Origin: Rhodobiaceae bacterium
GTDB taxonomy: Bacteria; Pseudomonadota; Alphaproteobacteria; RS24
Reading direction: 5' to 3'
DNA length: 41,925 nucleotides
Assembly: GCA_018660505.1 (NCBI GenBank)
Contig: JABJKE010000015.1
Location: 1 to 41,925, forward strand
The number at the start of each line of letters is the position of its first letter. The stretch's first letter is position 1. Below are positions 1-8,690 of this stretch, piece by piece. A program made the translations under genes and the position numbers. The notes below the pieces were generated by a model, which saw only the letters and a program-made list of their open reading frames with translations, did no database searches and was not told where the DNA came from.

Positions 1-68
1 ATATATCTAGTGGCTCCGTCTTTCCTTTCTACTAAATCTAGGGGGTCTCGGGAATCAGATTTTGCTGC

Positions 69-77
69 TTATCCACA
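69..77 (+). promoter_or_regulatory. DnaA box (perfect 9-mer)
   Basis: The nonamer TTATCCACA, the strongest consensus site for the replication initiator DnaA, lies in the non-coding leader at the left edge. It directly touches the palindrome at 77-90. One site alone does not make an origin; a role in DnaA-linked transcription control, or chance, are the alternatives. The sequence match is certain, the function is inferred. Confidence 0.5.
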
Positions 78-90
78 TGATTCGAATCAT
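77..90. promoter_or_regulatory. 14-bp perfect palindrome with two abutting GANTC sites
   Basis: ATGATTCGAATCAT is its own reverse complement. It contains GATTC (79-83) and GAATC (84-88) back to back, and a further GAATC lies at 52-56. GANTC is the target of the alphaproteobacterial cell-cycle methyltransferase CcrM. With the DnaA box at 69-77 this looks like a methylation-sensitive control region or an operator for a dimeric regulator. Symmetry and sites are seen directly; the role is inferred. Confidence 0.45.
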
Positions 91-143
91 ATTTTCTTCA
101 TCGGGCCCGCTCACGAGGGTTTTTGGAAGCTTTCAAACTTCGC

Positions 144-171
144 TTGATATGACGCCAAATTGGCCTATTCT
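144..171 (+). promoter_or_regulatory. Candidate sigma70 promoter giving a leaderless mRNA
   Basis: TTGATA (144-149) and TATTCT (166-171) are separated by 16 bp. The expected transcription start, about 7 bp beyond the -10, falls on or next to the ATG at 179, and no Shine-Dalgarno sequence precedes that ATG. This fits a leaderless transcript for the ABC permease. It is a by-eye match only. Confidence 0.35.
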
Positions 172-178
172 CTGCCCC

Positions 179-1027
179 ATGAATGTAAATAGCGAAATCA
201 ACTCATCTGTCTCCGCCTCCGCGAAATCGGCCTATCCTGAGCTTGGGGTGCGCCATTTTGGCCGCTTCAACCATCTCGGCCTGTGGACGCTGTACCGAAA
301 AGAAGTGCGGCGCTTTTTGAAAGTCTGGATGCAGACGTTAATGGCGCCCATCATCACGACGCTTTTGTTTCTGGCGATTTTCTCATTAGCGCTGGGCGGC
401 CTGCGCCCCGACATCAATGGCGTCCCCTTTGTTAATTTTCTGGCGCCGGGCCTGATTATGATGGCGGTGGTGCAAAATGCCTTTGCCAATGCCTCGTCGT
501 CCCTCTTGGTGGCGAAAGTGCAGGGCAATGTGGTTGATTTTCTCATGCCGCCTTTATCGCCGCTCGAGCTGAACGTCGGCATTACCATGGGCGGCATCAC
601 GCGCGGGCTATTTGTCGGCGGCGGCACTTTTATTGCTATGTCTCTGTTTATCGACCTCACGATTTACAATCTTTTCGCGGCGTTATTTTATGCTGGGCTG
701 GCCTCGGCGCTCTTGGCACAAATTGGCCTGCTGGGCGGTATTTGGGCCGAGAAATTTGACCATTTGGCCACCATTAGCAACTTCATCATCACGCCGCTCT
801 CCTTTTTGTCGGGCACGTTTTATTCGGTCAGCCAATTGCCTGATTTTGCTTATGTGATTACCCAATATAATCCGTTCTTCTATATGATTGACGGCTTCCG
901 CTATGCGCTGACGGGCAATGCCGAGGGCTCGCTTTGGTTTGGGGCTGGCTTGTTGATTGTCCTGACGTTGCTGACCTCGGCCCTGTGCCAATATGTTTTG
1001 GCCAAAGGGTGGCGCATCAAAAGTTAA
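179..1027 (+). CDS. ABC-2 type transporter permease
   Basis: This is the membrane subunit of an ABC exporter (drug, lipid or polysaccharide type), which would pair with a separate ATPase to move substrate out across the inner membrane. From the ATG at 179 it is about 282 residues. A soluble N-terminus of about 50 residues is followed by KEVRRFLKVW, the usual amphipathic entry of ABC-2 permeases, and then about six hydrophobic segments spread to the C-terminus. The motif LSFLSGTFYSVSQLP is typical of the ABC-2 family. The open frame continues upstream to 62 through a TTG, but that stretch looks like leader sequence. No ATPase gene is visible in the window; the usual position is just upstream, outside it. 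The substrate is unknown. A hairpin terminator follows at 1083, so it seems to end its transcript. Confidence 0.85.
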   Translation: MNVNSEINSSVSASAKSAYPELGVRHFGRFNHLGLWTLYRKEVRRFLKVWMQTLMAPIITTLLFLAIFSLALGGLRPDINGVPFVNFLAPGLIMMAVVQNAFANASSSLLVAKVQGNVVDFLMPPLSPLELNVGITMGGITRGLFVGGGTFIAMSLFIDLTIYNLFAALFYAGLASALLAQIGLLGGIWAEKFDHLATISNFIITPLSFLSGTFYSVSQLPDFAYVITQYNPFFYMIDGFRYALTGNAEGSLWFGAGLLIVLTLLTSALCQYVLAKGWRIKS

Positions 1028-1082
1028 GCCGATAAGGAGCCTTGCCCCAAATCCCTATTTTGGTGTAAAACTCATCCTCAGC

Positions 1083-1117
1083 AAGCCGCCTTCGCTGAAA
1101 TGTAAGGGCGGCTTTTT
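1083..1117 (+). terminator. Intrinsic terminator after the ABC permease
   Basis: AAGCCGCC (1083-1090) pairs with GGCGGCTT (1107-1114) across a 16-nt loop, and the 3' arm runs into a T tract. It separates the permease from argD. Confidence 0.7.
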
Positions 1118-1147
1118 GTCTTTAACTGCACACGCGTAGGAGACACC

Positions 1148-2362
1148 ATGCGGGAGCCAGATAGTCATCCCAAAGGCCATATTATGCCGAGTTACAATCG
1201 GGCAAGCCTGCGCTTTGCCCGCGGCGATGGCGCTTGGCTGACGACCACCGAGGGCGATACATATCTCGATTTTGGGTCTGGCGTGGCGGTAAATACTTTG
1301 GGTCATAGCCATCCAAAACTGGTGCAGGCGATTACTGACCAGGCGCAAAAGCTGTGGCATGTCTCTAATTTATATGAAATTCCCGAGCAAGAAGCCTTGG
1401 CCGATAGGCTGTGCGAGGCGAGTTTTGCCGATTTGGTGTTTTTTGGCAATTCGGGGGCTGAGGCCGCCGAGGGGATGATTAAAACCATGCGGAAATATCA
1501 TGCCAGCCATGGTCACCCTGAAAAAGTAACGCTGATTGGTTTTGCGGGCGCTTTTCATGGCCGCACTTTGGCCGCGCTGGCGGCGGCTGGAAACCAAGCC
1601 TATCTCGAAGGTTTCGGCCCCGCCCCGACGGGCTTTGTGCAGGCCCCCAATTTTGATATCGAAACGCTGGAAGCGCTCATCGACGACACCACGGCCGGTA
1701 TTTTAATCGAGCCCATACAAGGCGAAGGCGGCGTGCGCGATGTCGGCACAGATTTCTTGCGCGCGCTTCGCGCCCTTTGCGACAAGCATAATATCTTGCT
1801 GGGGCTCGACGAAGTGCAATGCGGCATTGGCCGGACGGGAAAATTATTCGCCCATGAATGGGCTGGCATCACGCCAGATGTTATGGCCATTGCCAAGGGC
1901 ATCGGCGGCGGCTTTCCCTTGGGGGCCGTATTGACCACACGCCAGGTGGGCGCGGTGATGCAACCGGGCACGCATGGCTCGACCTATGGCGGCAACCCGC
2001 TGGCCTGCCGCGTCGGTAGCGCGGTTTTAGACACGGTTTTGCAAGACGGCTTTCTGGCACAGGTGCAAGATATGGCGATTTATTTTCGCCAGCATTTGGC
2101 GCGGATTATCGATGAAAATAAAGATATTTTCACCGACCTGAGAGGGGCTGGGCTGATGGTCGGGTTGCAATGCGTTGTGCCGAATATGGATGTGGTAACG
2201 GCTTTGCGCGAGGCCAAATTATTGAGTGTCGGGGCGGGCGAAAACACGCTGCGTTTGCTGCCGCCTTTGAACATTGAAAAAACGGAGCTGGACACGGCGC
2301 TCGCGGCGATTGAAACCGCTTGTGAGGCCTTGCGGGCGAACCAAAAAGGGGATGCGTCATGA
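1148..2362 (+). CDS. argD: Acetylornithine/succinyldiaminopimelate aminotransferase
   Basis: This is a class III PLP aminotransferase that converts N-acetylglutamate semialdehyde to N-acetylornithine in arginine synthesis and often also serves lysine synthesis; it is cytosolic. The 404 residues match the family length. Visible motifs are the N-terminal PSYNRASLRFARGDGAWL block, FFGNSGAEAAE, the cofactor aspartate in GLDEVQCGIGRTG and the PLP lysine near residue 250 in AIAKGIGGGFP. The ATG at 1148 has the sequence TAGGAGACACC before it, a good ribosome-binding site; an in-frame ATG at residue 13 would also leave the conserved core intact. The 3' end overlaps argF by 4 bp (ATGA), which implies translational coupling. 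The argD-argF-hslO order is a common alphaproteobacterial arrangement. Confidence 0.95.
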   Translation: MREPDSHPKGHIMPSYNRASLRFARGDGAWLTTTEGDTYLDFGSGVAVNTLGHSHPKLVQAITDQAQKLWHVSNLYEIPEQEALADRLCEASFADLVFFGNSGAEAAEGMIKTMRKYHASHGHPEKVTLIGFAGAFHGRTLAALAAAGNQAYLEGFGPAPTGFVQAPNFDIETLEALIDDTTAGILIEPIQGEGGVRDVGTDFLRALRALCDKHNILLGLDEVQCGIGRTGKLFAHEWAGITPDVMAIAKGIGGGFPLGAVLTTRQVGAVMQPGTHGSTYGGNPLACRVGSAVLDTVLQDGFLAQVQDMAIYFRQHLARIIDENKDIFTDLRGAGLMVGLQCVVPNMDVVTALREAKLLSVGAGENTLRLLPPLNIEKTELDTALAAIETACEALRANQKGDAS

Positions 2363-3291
2363 GCCATTTTCTAGACCTAGCCGATTTGCAAGGCGAGGAT
2401 TTGCGCCACTTACTGGATGCGGGCGCGGCCCGAAAAGCGGCGCGCGCGGGCTTGCCCAAAGGCGCGGTAGATGCGGATGCGCCTTTGGCGGGTCATGTTT
2501 TGGCGATGATATTTGAAAAGCCCTCGACGCGCACGCGCCTGTCGTTTGACCTTGGCATGCGCCAGCTTGGCGGGCAGACCATGGTGCTCAATCAATCCGA
2601 TATGCAATTGGGGCGCGGCGAGAGCATTTCCGATACCGCGCAAGTGATATCGCGTTTTGCCGATGTGGCGATGCTGCGCACGGGCCCGCATGAAACGCTG
2701 AGCGAATTGGCGCGCCATGCGCAAATTCCGGTTATCAATGGGCTGACCGCGCATAGTCATCCGTGCCAAATCGTGGCTGATTTAATGACTTTCGAAGAGC
2801 ATAAAGGGCGTTTGAACGGCCAGCGGTTGGCGTGGCTGGGCGATGGCAATAATGTCGCCGTGTCTTTTGTTCATGCGGCCGCTTTATTGGATTTCGAATT
2901 GGCTTTGGCGGTGCCCGACAGCTTTGCGGTGCCGCCCGCCGAGATAGAGGCGGCCCGAGCCAAAGGCGCTAAAATCACGCTTTGCGAGACGGCCGAAGCG
3001 GCGGCGACAGGGGCCAGTGCTTTGATTACCGATTGCTGGGTGTCGATGAGCGATGATCCGGCAACGGCAGAAAAACGCGCCGCCTCTTTTGCCCCCTATC
3101 AGGTGACCCAAGCCCTCATGGATTTGGGCGACGACCCGATATTCTTGCATTGCCTGCCCGCCTATCGCGACAGCGAAGTGAGCGCGCAAGTGATGGATGG
3201 CCCGCGGTCTGTGGTTTTCGACGAAGCCGAAAACCGCGCCCATGCCCAAAAAGCCGTCTTGTTATATTGCATGGGAAAACTTCATGCCTGA
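2359..3291 (+). CDS. argF: Ornithine carbamoyltransferase
   Basis: It joins carbamoyl phosphate and ornithine to give citrulline in arginine synthesis; the active enzyme is a cytosolic trimer. At 310 residues it has full family length. The carbamoyl-phosphate loop STRTR is at residues 56-60, with HPCQIVADLMT in the middle, the ornithine-binding stretch DCWVSMSD towards the C-terminus, and HCLPAYR with the catalytic cysteine from residue 264. The start overlaps the argD stop (ATGA) and the end overlaps hslO by 8 bp, so the three genes are almost certainly one transcript. Assignment to argF rather than the biodegradative arcB rests on the argD neighbour. Confidence 0.95.
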   Translation: MSHFLDLADLQGEDLRHLLDAGAARKAARAGLPKGAVDADAPLAGHVLAMIFEKPSTRTRLSFDLGMRQLGGQTMVLNQSDMQLGRGESISDTAQVISRFADVAMLRTGPHETLSELARHAQIPVINGLTAHSHPCQIVADLMTFEEHKGRLNGQRLAWLGDGNNVAVSFVHAAALLDFELALAVPDSFAVPPAEIEAARAKGAKITLCETAEAAATGASALITDCWVSMSDDPATAEKRAASFAPYQVTQALMDLGDDPIFLHCLPAYRDSEVSAQVMDGPRSVVFDEAENRAHAQKAVLLYCMGKLHA

Positions 3292-4243
3292 GCTATCCAG
3301 CAAGCCTCAAACGGGTGATTATGTGCTGCCGTTTCGCCTTGAGGGGCATAATATAAATGGCCGCGTTGTGCAGCTGAACGATTTGGCGACCCAAGTCATC
3401 ACCCGCCATGATTACCCCGAAGCGGTCAATCGCCTGTTGGGCGAAGCGCTGGTGCTAGTGTCCATGTTGGGCACAATGTTGAAGTTCGACGGGCGGTTTA
3501 TTTTGCAATTGCACGGCAAAGGCGCCATTTCCACGCTGATGGTGGATTATGCCCCCCATAAGGATGGTGTGGGCGAGATGCGCGGCTTTGCGCAATTCGA
3601 TGAGGCCGCCGTGCATCAAGCCCTAAAAGAGGAGAGCTCTTTAATCGGTCTTTTGGGCGCCGGGAGCCACATGGCTTTCACCGTCGACCAAGGTGCCGAT
3701 ATGGAACGCTATCAAGGCATTGTGCCGCTCGCGGGCGAAACTTTGGCCGAAGCGGCTTTGGAATATTTTCAGCGCTCGGAACAAATTGGCACGGCGGTTC
3801 GATTGGCGGCGGCGCCGCTTTTGCTGCCGGGCGGGAAAGTCGAATGGTGTGCGGGCGGCATTGTGGTGCAACAAACCGCGGCCACGGGCGGCATAGATTT
3901 GCCCCCCGAAGGCGACCCCGATTATGAAGACGAAGAATGGAACCGGCTCCAGATTTTACTGGAGACCACCCAAGACACGGAATTATTGGATGCCGATATA
4001 GACCCGCAAACTCTGGCGTTTCGTTTGTTCCAAGAAGAGGGCGTTCGGGTTTTCGATAGGCGTCCCTTGCGGTTTGCCTGCCCGTGTTCGCGCGCGCGGG
4101 TGCAAAATATGTTGCAAGGCCTGCCAGACGACGACCAAAAGGAAATGCAAGCGCAAGAAACGATCGAGATAAATTGCGATTTTTGCAACGAACAATATGT
4201 GTTTCGCCCCGAGGAGGCTTTTGTCGCCGCGCCGCAAGATTAG
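3284..4243 (+). CDS. hslO: Redox-regulated chaperone Hsp33
   Basis: Hsp33 is a cytosolic holdase that switches on when its zinc-binding cysteines are oxidised and then protects unfolding proteins. The protein has 319 residues from the ATG at 3284 (MPELSS). The four zinc cysteines are present as CPC at residues 266/268 and CDFC at 298/301, the standard CxC...CxxC switch. The N-terminal core starts with the usual DYVLPFRLEG block. The frame is open further upstream (a start at 3197 is possible), but that part overlaps argF and is not family-like. It overlaps the argF stop by 8 bp, so it is probably translated by coupling. Confidence 0.93.
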   Translation: MPELSSKPQTGDYVLPFRLEGHNINGRVVQLNDLATQVITRHDYPEAVNRLLGEALVLVSMLGTMLKFDGRFILQLHGKGAISTLMVDYAPHKDGVGEMRGFAQFDEAAVHQALKEESSLIGLLGAGSHMAFTVDQGADMERYQGIVPLAGETLAEAALEYFQRSEQIGTAVRLAAAPLLLPGGKVEWCAGGIVVQQTAATGGIDLPPEGDPDYEDEEWNRLQILLETTQDTELLDADIDPQTLAFRLFQEEGVRVFDRRPLRFACPCSRARVQNMLQGLPDDDQKEMQAQETIEINCDFCNEQYVFRPEEAFVAAPQD

Positions 4244-4345
4244 CGGTGCGCAAAGCTGACTGGTTAATGCGCTTTTGTGCGTTATATAAGAGAGTAGACA
4301 AATGCCATCTCAAAGCAGCAAGAAGTGGCAGGTAACTGGATAGAT

Positions 4346-5554
4346 ATGATGAGCTTATTCGCGAGAAAAAACCGCCCAGTGGCGCCAGGCCCAAAACGCA
4401 AATTGCCTTTGCCGATACCATTTTTGGTTTTGGGCATGGGGTTTTTCGGGTTTGCGCTCTTGGTCTCCACCAAGCCAGAAACCAAACCGGTTGACGCGCA
4501 AGAAGTGGTCTGGTCGGTGGCGGCGCGAACCGTGGCTTATACGATGGTCGAGCCACGAATTACCGCTTTTGGCCAGCTACAGGCCAAAAAACAAGTCAAT
4601 TTGCGCGCCATGGTATCGGGCGAAGTGCTGGCCACGGGGGCTAATTTTCAAGATGGCGCGCGGGTTTCGAAAGGCGAATGGCTGCTGCGCCTCGACCCGT
4701 TTCCATATGAAACCCGTTTGGCCGAAGCCGAGGCGCAATTAAAAGGCGCCAAAGCGCTTTTGGACGAGCGCAAAGCCTCGGTTCGTCTGGCCTATGCTGA
4801 ATTTCAGCGGGCCAAAAAATTAGCCGTCAAAGGCACTGTGTCGCAGAAAGTCTTGGAAGACCGCCGCACCGAGCACACCATTCAAAAATCGCGACGCGAT
4901 CAGCAAAAATCTGTCGTCGAGCGTCTGGCCGTGCAAGTGCAACGCGCCGCCCGCGATTTGAAAAACACCGAAGTCTTGGCCCCGTTCGACGGCTACATCA
5001 GCAATGTGACAGCACGCCAAGGCCGCGTGCTAAACCCCAACGACTTGTTGGGCACTTTGCATGATGCCGATAATTACGAAGTTGTCTTCACCATGACCGA
5101 CGATGAATATGGTCGGTTTTTGCTGCGCAATAGCTCGGTGATTGGCCGCACCATTGATGTGGTTTGGGAGGTCGGCGCCGAGAAAATCACCCTACAGGCA
5201 GAGATTGAGCGCGTCGGGGCGCAAATCTCGCAATCGACCCGCGGGGTTGAGGTCTATGCCGGCGTTCGCGGGAAGATTTCGACAATCTTGCGGGGCGGGG
5301 CTTTCGTGACGGTAGATTTGGTGGCCCAGCCGGTGCCCAATGTGATGGCGATACCCAAAGATGCGATTTATGGCGAAGACCGGATTTATCTCATCCGAGA
5401 TGGCCGCTTGGTGGCCCATCAACTGACCCGGGTGATCGACGATGGCGCGCAAGTTCTGGTGCGCGAAGGGCTGACGCCGGGCGATCAAATTTTGCTGACC
5501 CGCTTTAATGAAGCCGCGCCAGGCGTGGCCGTGAATGTTCTGGAGCAGGGCTAA
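4346..5554 (+). CDS. RND efflux periplasmic adaptor (membrane fusion protein)
   Basis: This HlyD/AcrA-type adaptor would link the RND pump encoded next to an outer-membrane channel. From the ATG at 4346 it has about 402 residues; a GTG at 4325 is an alternative start. A basic N-terminus and one membrane anchor (around residues 23-40) come first. Then follow a lipoyl-like half with GEVLATGANFQDGARVSKGEWLLRLDP, a coiled-coil hairpin with repeated KAxLDERKAS and FQRAKKLAVKGTVS patterns, the returning lipoyl half APFDGYISNVTARQGRVLNPND, and a beta-barrel part. The TAATG junction (1-bp overlap) with the pump shows translational coupling. No TolC-type gene is visible in the window. The substrate is unknown. 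Confidence 0.88.
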   Translation: MMSLFARKNRPVAPGPKRKLPLPIPFLVLGMGFFGFALLVSTKPETKPVDAQEVVWSVAARTVAYTMVEPRITAFGQLQAKKQVNLRAMVSGEVLATGANFQDGARVSKGEWLLRLDPFPYETRLAEAEAQLKGAKALLDERKASVRLAYAEFQRAKKLAVKGTVSQKVLEDRRTEHTIQKSRRDQQKSVVERLAVQVQRAARDLKNTEVLAPFDGYISNVTARQGRVLNPNDLLGTLHDADNYEVVFTMTDDEYGRFLLRNSSVIGRTIDVVWEVGAEKITLQAEIERVGAQISQSTRGVEVYAGVRGKISTILRGGAFVTVDLVAQPVPNVMAIPKDAIYGEDRIYLIRDGRLVAHQLTRVIDDGAQVLVREGLTPGDQILLTRFNEAAPGVAVNVLEQG

Positions 5555-8500
5555 TGTTGCGCCCGTCGATTGAGCTGTTCTCGCGCCATCGCAATGCGGC
5601 GAATCTTTTGTTTTTCGCGATGATTATGTTGGGCTTTTTTGGCCTGAGCAATCTCAACGTGCAGTTTTTCCCGACCACCGATATTAAAACCGTCACGATT
5701 ACCGTGCCTTGGCCGGGCGCCTCGGCGCAGGATATCGATAAAAATATCGTGGCCACCATTCAGCCCGAAGTGCGGTTTATCGATGGGGTTAAAGAATTTT
5801 CGGCCGAATCGCGCCAAAGCGTTGCCGTCATGTCTATCGAGTTTAAACCCGATACAGACATTCAGCGGGCGGTGGCGGATGTGGAAGCGGCGGTCAATGC
5901 GATTGTCACTTTGCCAAAAGATTCGGAAAAGCCGCTGATTTCGCAAGAGACGTTTTTCGAAGCCGCGGTTTCCATTCTGGTGAGCGGCCCCTTCGAGGAG
6001 CGCGCGCTGCGGGCCTATGCCAAACAATTGCGCGATGGATTGTTGGATAAAGGCATCGATAAAATTACCCTCGAGGGGTTTCGCGCCGAAGAAATATGGA
6101 TAGAAGCCAAAGCCGAACAATTACGCCGCTATGATTTAACCCCGGCCGATATTGGCACGCGGGTGGCCAATTCATCGCTCGACGTGCCGGGCGGGGTTTT
6201 GCGCGGCGACGTCGAACGCCAAGTGCGCGCGGTTGGTCTGGCTTTAAGTGCGGAAGATGTGGGCAATATTGCGGTGCGCAGCACGCCCGAAGGCCGACAA
6301 ATAAAAGTGCAAGATGTGGCGCGCGTTACCGATACTTTCGATGCCGATGGCGCCGAAGGGTGGTCGGGCCAAAACCGCGCCATTCGCCTGACCGTGCAGC
6401 GCAGTAAAAATGCCGATGCCTTAAAAATTACCAAAACTGTGCGCGACTATATCGCCGAAGTCGAAAGTTCCTTGCCGCCGACTTTGGAGATTAAAGTTTT
6501 TGATGTGAACGCCGATAAAATTATTCAGCGCATCAATGTGCTGTTGTTCAATGGCGTCACCGGCATGGTGCTGGTTTTGGGCATCTTGTTTTTGTTTTTA
6601 AATGGGCGCATCGCCTTTTGGGTCGCGGCGGGCATTCCCGCCTCGCTGATGGCGACTTTCGGCGTGATGTTCTATCTCGATATGACGATTAATATGTTGT
6701 CTTTATTCGCGCTGATTATGACCATTGGCATTATTGTCGATGATGCGATTGTGGTGGGCGAACATTCCTCCACGCTCATCGAGCAGGGCGCGGGGGCGCA
6801 AGAAGCCGCCGAGGGTGGCGCCATTCGCATGGCCTTGCCGATTACGGCGGCGGCTTTAACCACGCTGGCCGCTTTCATACCAGTGCTGCTTATCGAAGGC
6901 GTGTTGGGACAATTTGTGCGCGCCATTCCTTTGGTGGTTTTGAGCGTGCTCATTGCTTCTTTGATTGAATGTTTTCTGGTTTTGCCAGGTCATTTAAGCC
7001 ACGCCTTGGTGAAGCCGCCCCGCCCGCCCCGCGGGTTGCGCAAACGGTTTTTGGATGGGTTTGATAATTTCCGCGACGGTCGGTTCCGCCGCTTTGTCGC
7101 TGCCGCTTATGACCGGCGCTATACCACGGCCTCGGTTGGCCTGACGGTGTTGGTCATTTGCATCGGCCTCTTGGCCGGCGGGCGTGTGCCGTTTCGGTTT
7201 TTCCCGTCGCCAGAGGGTGAAGTGGTCAATGCTTATGTGTTTTTTCAGCCCGGCACCAAGCGCGCCCAAACGGAAGCGGGAACGCGGCGCATCGAACAGG
7301 CTCTCTTTGAGGCCGAAAAAAATCTGCTCGGCGCGCAAGCCGCGACCGGCGAGAATTTGGTCAGCGTGGTGTTTACCCAAATCGGCCGCACCCGCACCGC
7401 CTTTGGCGACGAGCGTGCCTTGGTCTATGCCGAGCTGACCGCCAGTGAAGCGCGCGAGGTGCGCACGCGCGATATTGTGAAAGAATGGGAAAAGCGTATT
7501 CCCGATATCGCGGGCTTGCGGTACGTCTTCGTGCGCGAACGCCGCGGCGGCCCGCCCGGGCGCGATATCGATATTCGATTGCAAGATGGTGATCCCGATA
7601 CATTGAAACTGGCGGCCATGGAAGTGCGCCATGCGCTCGAGCAATATGCGGGCATCAGCCGCGCGCGCGATGACTTATTTTACAACAAGCAAGAGCTATT
7701 GTTAGAAGTGAACGGACGCGGCCAAGCGCTTGGGTTTACCAATCAGATTGTCGGTAGTTCAACGCGCAGCACCCTGCAAGGGGTAATTGCCAAACGGTTT
7801 GCCCGCGGCGATGAAGAAGTGACCATTCGCGTGTTGCAACCCAGAGATGGCACCAGCCCGAAACAGCTTGGCGATATTGACTTGCCCGTGCCGGGCACCA
7901 ATCCGGTGCGCTATGTGCCGCTAGATGCGGTGGTCGATATTGTCGAGAAACCGGGGTTTGCTTCTATCCGGCGCTCCGATGGCAAAGTTACCGTGAAAGT
8001 GGTCGCCGATTATGACGATACCGCGGGCAACCCAAATGATGTGTTGAGCGATATGGCGAAAACCGTGCTGCCGCAGATTGCTGCCAAATATAATATCGAC
8101 TTTAGTTTTGGCGGCCGCAGCGAAGAGCAGGCGGAAACGCTGGGCTCCTTGCGGGCCGGCGCTTTCATCGGCCTGTCGATGATTTATGTTGTCTTGGCCT
8201 TTGTCTTTGCCAGCTATTCGCGCCCGATTATTATTATGACGGTTATTCCCTTTGGGCTGGTCGGCATGGTGCTTGGCCATTATGTGCAAGGGTTCGATTT
8301 AACCTTCCTCAGCATGGTTGGGCTTTTGGGGCTGTCGGGCATTTTGGTGAATAATTCGATTATTCTGATTAGCCGCATTGAAGAGCGACGAGACCAGGGC
8401 GAAGCCCTTCGCGAGGCCGTCATCAATGGCATTTGCGACCGCTTCCGTGCGGTCACCTTAACGTCGCTGACCACGGTTCTGGGCCTTGCGCCTCTATTGT

Positions 8501-8685
8501 TTGAGACCAGCGTGCAGGCACAATTCCTCTTGCCGATGGTGATTACCATTGCTTGGGGCTTGGCCTTTGCCTCGCTTATCGTGCTGTTTCTCGTGCCGAG
8601 TGTTTTGGGCATGCAGGAAGATTTTCGCGCCCTTATGCTGCGTCGGCGCGCCAAGCGCATGGGGCTTGCCCAAGCCGGTGAGTAA
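5554..8685 (+). CDS. RND family efflux transporter permease (AcrB/HAE1-like)
   Basis: This is an inner-membrane proton-driven exporter. The 1043 residues match the family. The N-terminal FSRHRNAANLLFF segment, the first periplasmic porter domain beginning with VTITVPWPGASAQDID, and TM4 with the proton-relay aspartates in GIIVDDAIVVGE are all clear. The second half repeats the plan, with GLSGILVNNSIILISRIEERRDQG around TM10 and a final hydrophobic pair ending in VLFLVPSVLGM. It is more like the broad efflux group than the metal-exporting CusA group, since no methionine-rich relay is apparent. It is coupled to the adaptor by TAATG and faces trkH convergently with only 5 bp between them; no terminator hairpin is visible in that gap. 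Confidence 0.92.
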   Translation: MLRPSIELFSRHRNAANLLFFAMIMLGFFGLSNLNVQFFPTTDIKTVTITVPWPGASAQDIDKNIVATIQPEVRFIDGVKEFSAESRQSVAVMSIEFKPDTDIQRAVADVEAAVNAIVTLPKDSEKPLISQETFFEAAVSILVSGPFEERALRAYAKQLRDGLLDKGIDKITLEGFRAEEIWIEAKAEQLRRYDLTPADIGTRVANSSLDVPGGVLRGDVERQVRAVGLALSAEDVGNIAVRSTPEGRQIKVQDVARVTDTFDADGAEGWSGQNRAIRLTVQRSKNADALKITKTVRDYIAEVESSLPPTLEIKVFDVNADKIIQRINVLLFNGVTGMVLVLGILFLFLNGRIAFWVAAGIPASLMATFGVMFYLDMTINMLSLFALIMTIGIIVDDAIVVGEHSSTLIEQGAGAQEAAEGGAIRMALPITAAALTTLAAFIPVLLIEGVLGQFVRAIPLVVLSVLIASLIECFLVLPGHLSHALVKPPRPPRGLRKRFLDGFDNFRDGRFRRFVAAAYDRRYTTASVGLTVLVICIGLLAGGRVPFRFFPSPEGEVVNAYVFFQPGTKRAQTEAGTRRIEQALFEAEKNLLGAQAATGENLVSVVFTQIGRTRTAFGDERALVYAELTASEAREVRTRDIVKEWEKRIPDIAGLRYVFVRERRGGPPGRDIDIRLQDGDPDTLKLAAMEVRHALEQYAGISRARDDLFYNKQELLLEVNGRGQALGFTNQIVGSSTRSTLQGVIAKRFARGDEEVTIRVLQPRDGTSPKQLGDIDLPVPGTNPVRYVPLDAVVDIVEKPGFASIRRSDGKVTVKVVADYDDTAGNPNDVLSDMAKTVLPQIAAKYNIDFSFGGRSEEQAETLGSLRAGAFIGLSMIYVVLAFVFASYSRPIIIMTVIPFGLVGMVLGHYVQGFDLTFLSMVGLLGLSGILVNNSIILISRIEERRDQGEALREAVINGICDRFRAVTLTSLTTVLGLAPLLFETSVQAQFLLPMVITIAWGLAFASLIVLFLVPSVLGMQEDFRALMLRRRAKRMGLAQAGE

Positions 8686-8690
8686 TAGCC

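Noticed and set aside
1-178. Chromosomal replication origin at the left edge
   Set aside because: Only one DnaA box and no AT-rich unwinding region or usual origin neighbours are visible; kept as a regulatory observation.
3678-4556. 292-codon antisense frame over hslO and the adaptor start
   Set aside because: Runs across two real genes and a spacer, arginine/proline-rich shadow without domain or ribosome site.
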